From NCBI GenBank assembly GCA_013151465.1, contig JAADIF010000055.1, positions 1 to 5,009 on the forward strand: a DNA stretch of 5,009 nt, given 5' to 3'. How positions within the stretch are numbered: position 1 is the stretch's first letter; each line of letters begins with the position of its first letter. The notes beneath the pieces were generated by a model that searched no databases, was not told the origin of the DNA, and was given only the letters and a program-made list of their open reading frames with translations. Both the position numbers and the translations under genes were made by a program. This DNA comes from Microcaldota archaeon. GTDB taxonomy: Archaea; Aenigmatarchaeota; Aenigmatarchaeia; QMZP01; QMZT01. Below, piece after piece: positions 4,305 through 5,009 of the stretch.

Positions 4305-5009
4305 TTAACGAAAACGCCTTTCTATTTCATTCATGACATCGTCATAAAAACCTGCTGGATATATTATACCATCCTTTGCCGGACATTTGTTGTTGAAGAG
4401 AGGACCTATCTTATAGCCTCTGCTGCTTTTCCATATTTCTTTTAAAGGCTTTTTTCTTACATCCTCTGCGATGAACATATCGTTTCCTTCCCTTCCCGTG
4501 CAAACAAACACCTGGCCGTCCTTTTTGATGAACATGCCGGTGTTCGCTGTGCTGCATGGCGTTGTCCCTATATATGAGGAGATGCCTTCTCTTCTGACCT
4601 GTTCAAGTGTTATTATGCCGTTTTTGATAAGATACGAATATATCTCAACGGCAACTTCTTTTAGCTTTGCCTGAAAGCTTTCATTCTGCGCTGCATGGAT
4701 AAACTTTTTTCCCATACCGCTTACCATTGTAGGACATACCCTTACGGGAATGTTTCTCACAGTACCCCATTTGAATATATGGAAAACCTCATCGATGTTA
4801 TCCTCAAAAACAGGATTTGTCTGAAGCGTGAGGCGCTGGTTTGGCCATTTGTTAAAACCAAAACTCGCAAACCTTTCTATCGCAGTGTTTCTGGCAAGCG
4901 CGAAGTTTTTTGACTGGCTGCGGGTTGATGCGTTCGCTTTCTCAATATTGAATGTCCTGCAGGTTATAAGCAGATTCACATTCTCATACAATGCAACCCT
5001 CTTGCACAG
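4305..5009 (-). CDS. Radical SAM/SPASM-like protein, C-terminal part (N-terminus outside window)
   Basis: The frame is open from the right edge (first visible residues L-C-K-R-V-A) to TAA at 4307-4305, giving 234 residues. An in-frame TTG at 4991 is not a real start because coding continues upstream of it. The visible part looks like the second half of a radical SAM TIM barrel (alternating strands such as LTLQTNPVF and NIPVRVCPTMVSGMG), followed by a C-terminal auxiliary-cluster region. That region has Cys152, Cys170 and Cys209 in CSTANTGMFI...GQVFVCTG, then DVRKKPLKEIWKSS and NNKCPAKDG. The C-x17-C spacing with an internal Gly and the later Cys after an IW(K)S helix resemble SPASM/twitch domains that hold an extra [4Fe-4S] cluster. 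The radical SAM CxxxCxxC motif would lie outside the window and was not seen. The substrate is unknown; SPASM proteins often modify peptides or serve cofactor synthesis. It is not obviously in an operon with the tRNA. Confidence 0.75.
   Translation of the reverse strand: MCKRVALYENVNLLITCRTFNIEKANASTRSQSKNFALARNTAIERFASFGFNKWPNQRLTLQTNPVFEDNIDEVFHIFKWGTVRNIPVRVCPTMVSGMGKKFIHAAQNESFQAKLKEVAVEIYSYLIKNGIITLEQVRREGISSYIGTTPCSTANTGMFIKKDGQVFVCTGREGNDMFIAEDVRKKPLKEIWKSSRGYKIGPLFNNKCPAKDGIIYPAGFYDDVMNEIERRFR

Noticed and set aside
4989..4991. TTG as the start of the radical SAM gene
   Set aside because: The same frame remains open to the window edge, and the visible part lacks the N-terminal cluster-binding half of the fold, so the true start lies outside.

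Overview
The window is archaeal. It encodes the large subunit of the archaeal clamp loader (RFC-L), an alpha subunit of the 20S proteasome, an archaeal-length SBDS/Sdo1 ribosome-maturation factor, and a leucine tRNA with what looks like an archaeal bulge-helix-bulge intron and no encoded CCA. Promoters look like TATA boxes rather than bacterial -35/-10 pairs, and psmA has a near-perfect GAGGTGAT ribosome binding site. Compact spacing, a short RFC-L and a non-canonical tRNA intron would suit a small-genome lineage, but I cannot assign a phylum from this alone.

Layout, left to right. Positions 1-227 are the C-terminal tail of a lysine/glutamate-rich protein on the + strand. After a T-rich spacer with a TATA-like box and a GC-rich dyad comes rfcL (295-1545, +). 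It converges, with only 9 bp between stop codons, on a minus-strand block that reads, in transcription order, psmA (3784-3086), SBDS (3069-2362) and a stand-alone RelA/SpoT-type HD hydrolase (2316-1555). psmA has its own TATA box and strong ribosome binding site. SBDS follows 16 bp after psmA and is surely cotranscribed. The HD gene follows 45 bp later and may also have its own leaderless promoter. Upstream of psmA, also on the minus strand, lie a tRNA-Leu (4048-3930) with a probable 35-nt intron in its variable arm, two diverged copies of a 37-bp hairpin-bearing repeat (4089-4187), and the C-terminal 234 residues of a radical SAM/SPASM-like protein that runs off the right edge.

How the genes fit together. 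psmA followed by SBDS is the start of the well-known archaeal proteasome-exosome superoperon, linking protein turnover with ribosome maturation. Here the expected exosome genes (rrp4, rrp41, rrp42) do not follow; the slot is taken by the HD hydrolase, whose catalytic residues all look intact. RFC-L works with RFC-S to load PCNA at replication forks and is transcribed separately.

The points most worth following up are the tRNA-Leu (variable-arm intron plus an A34 anticodon, AAG), the apparent alarmone-type hydrolase in an archaeal housekeeping operon, and the hairpin repeat pair, whose second copy keeps its stem only in minus-strand RNA.
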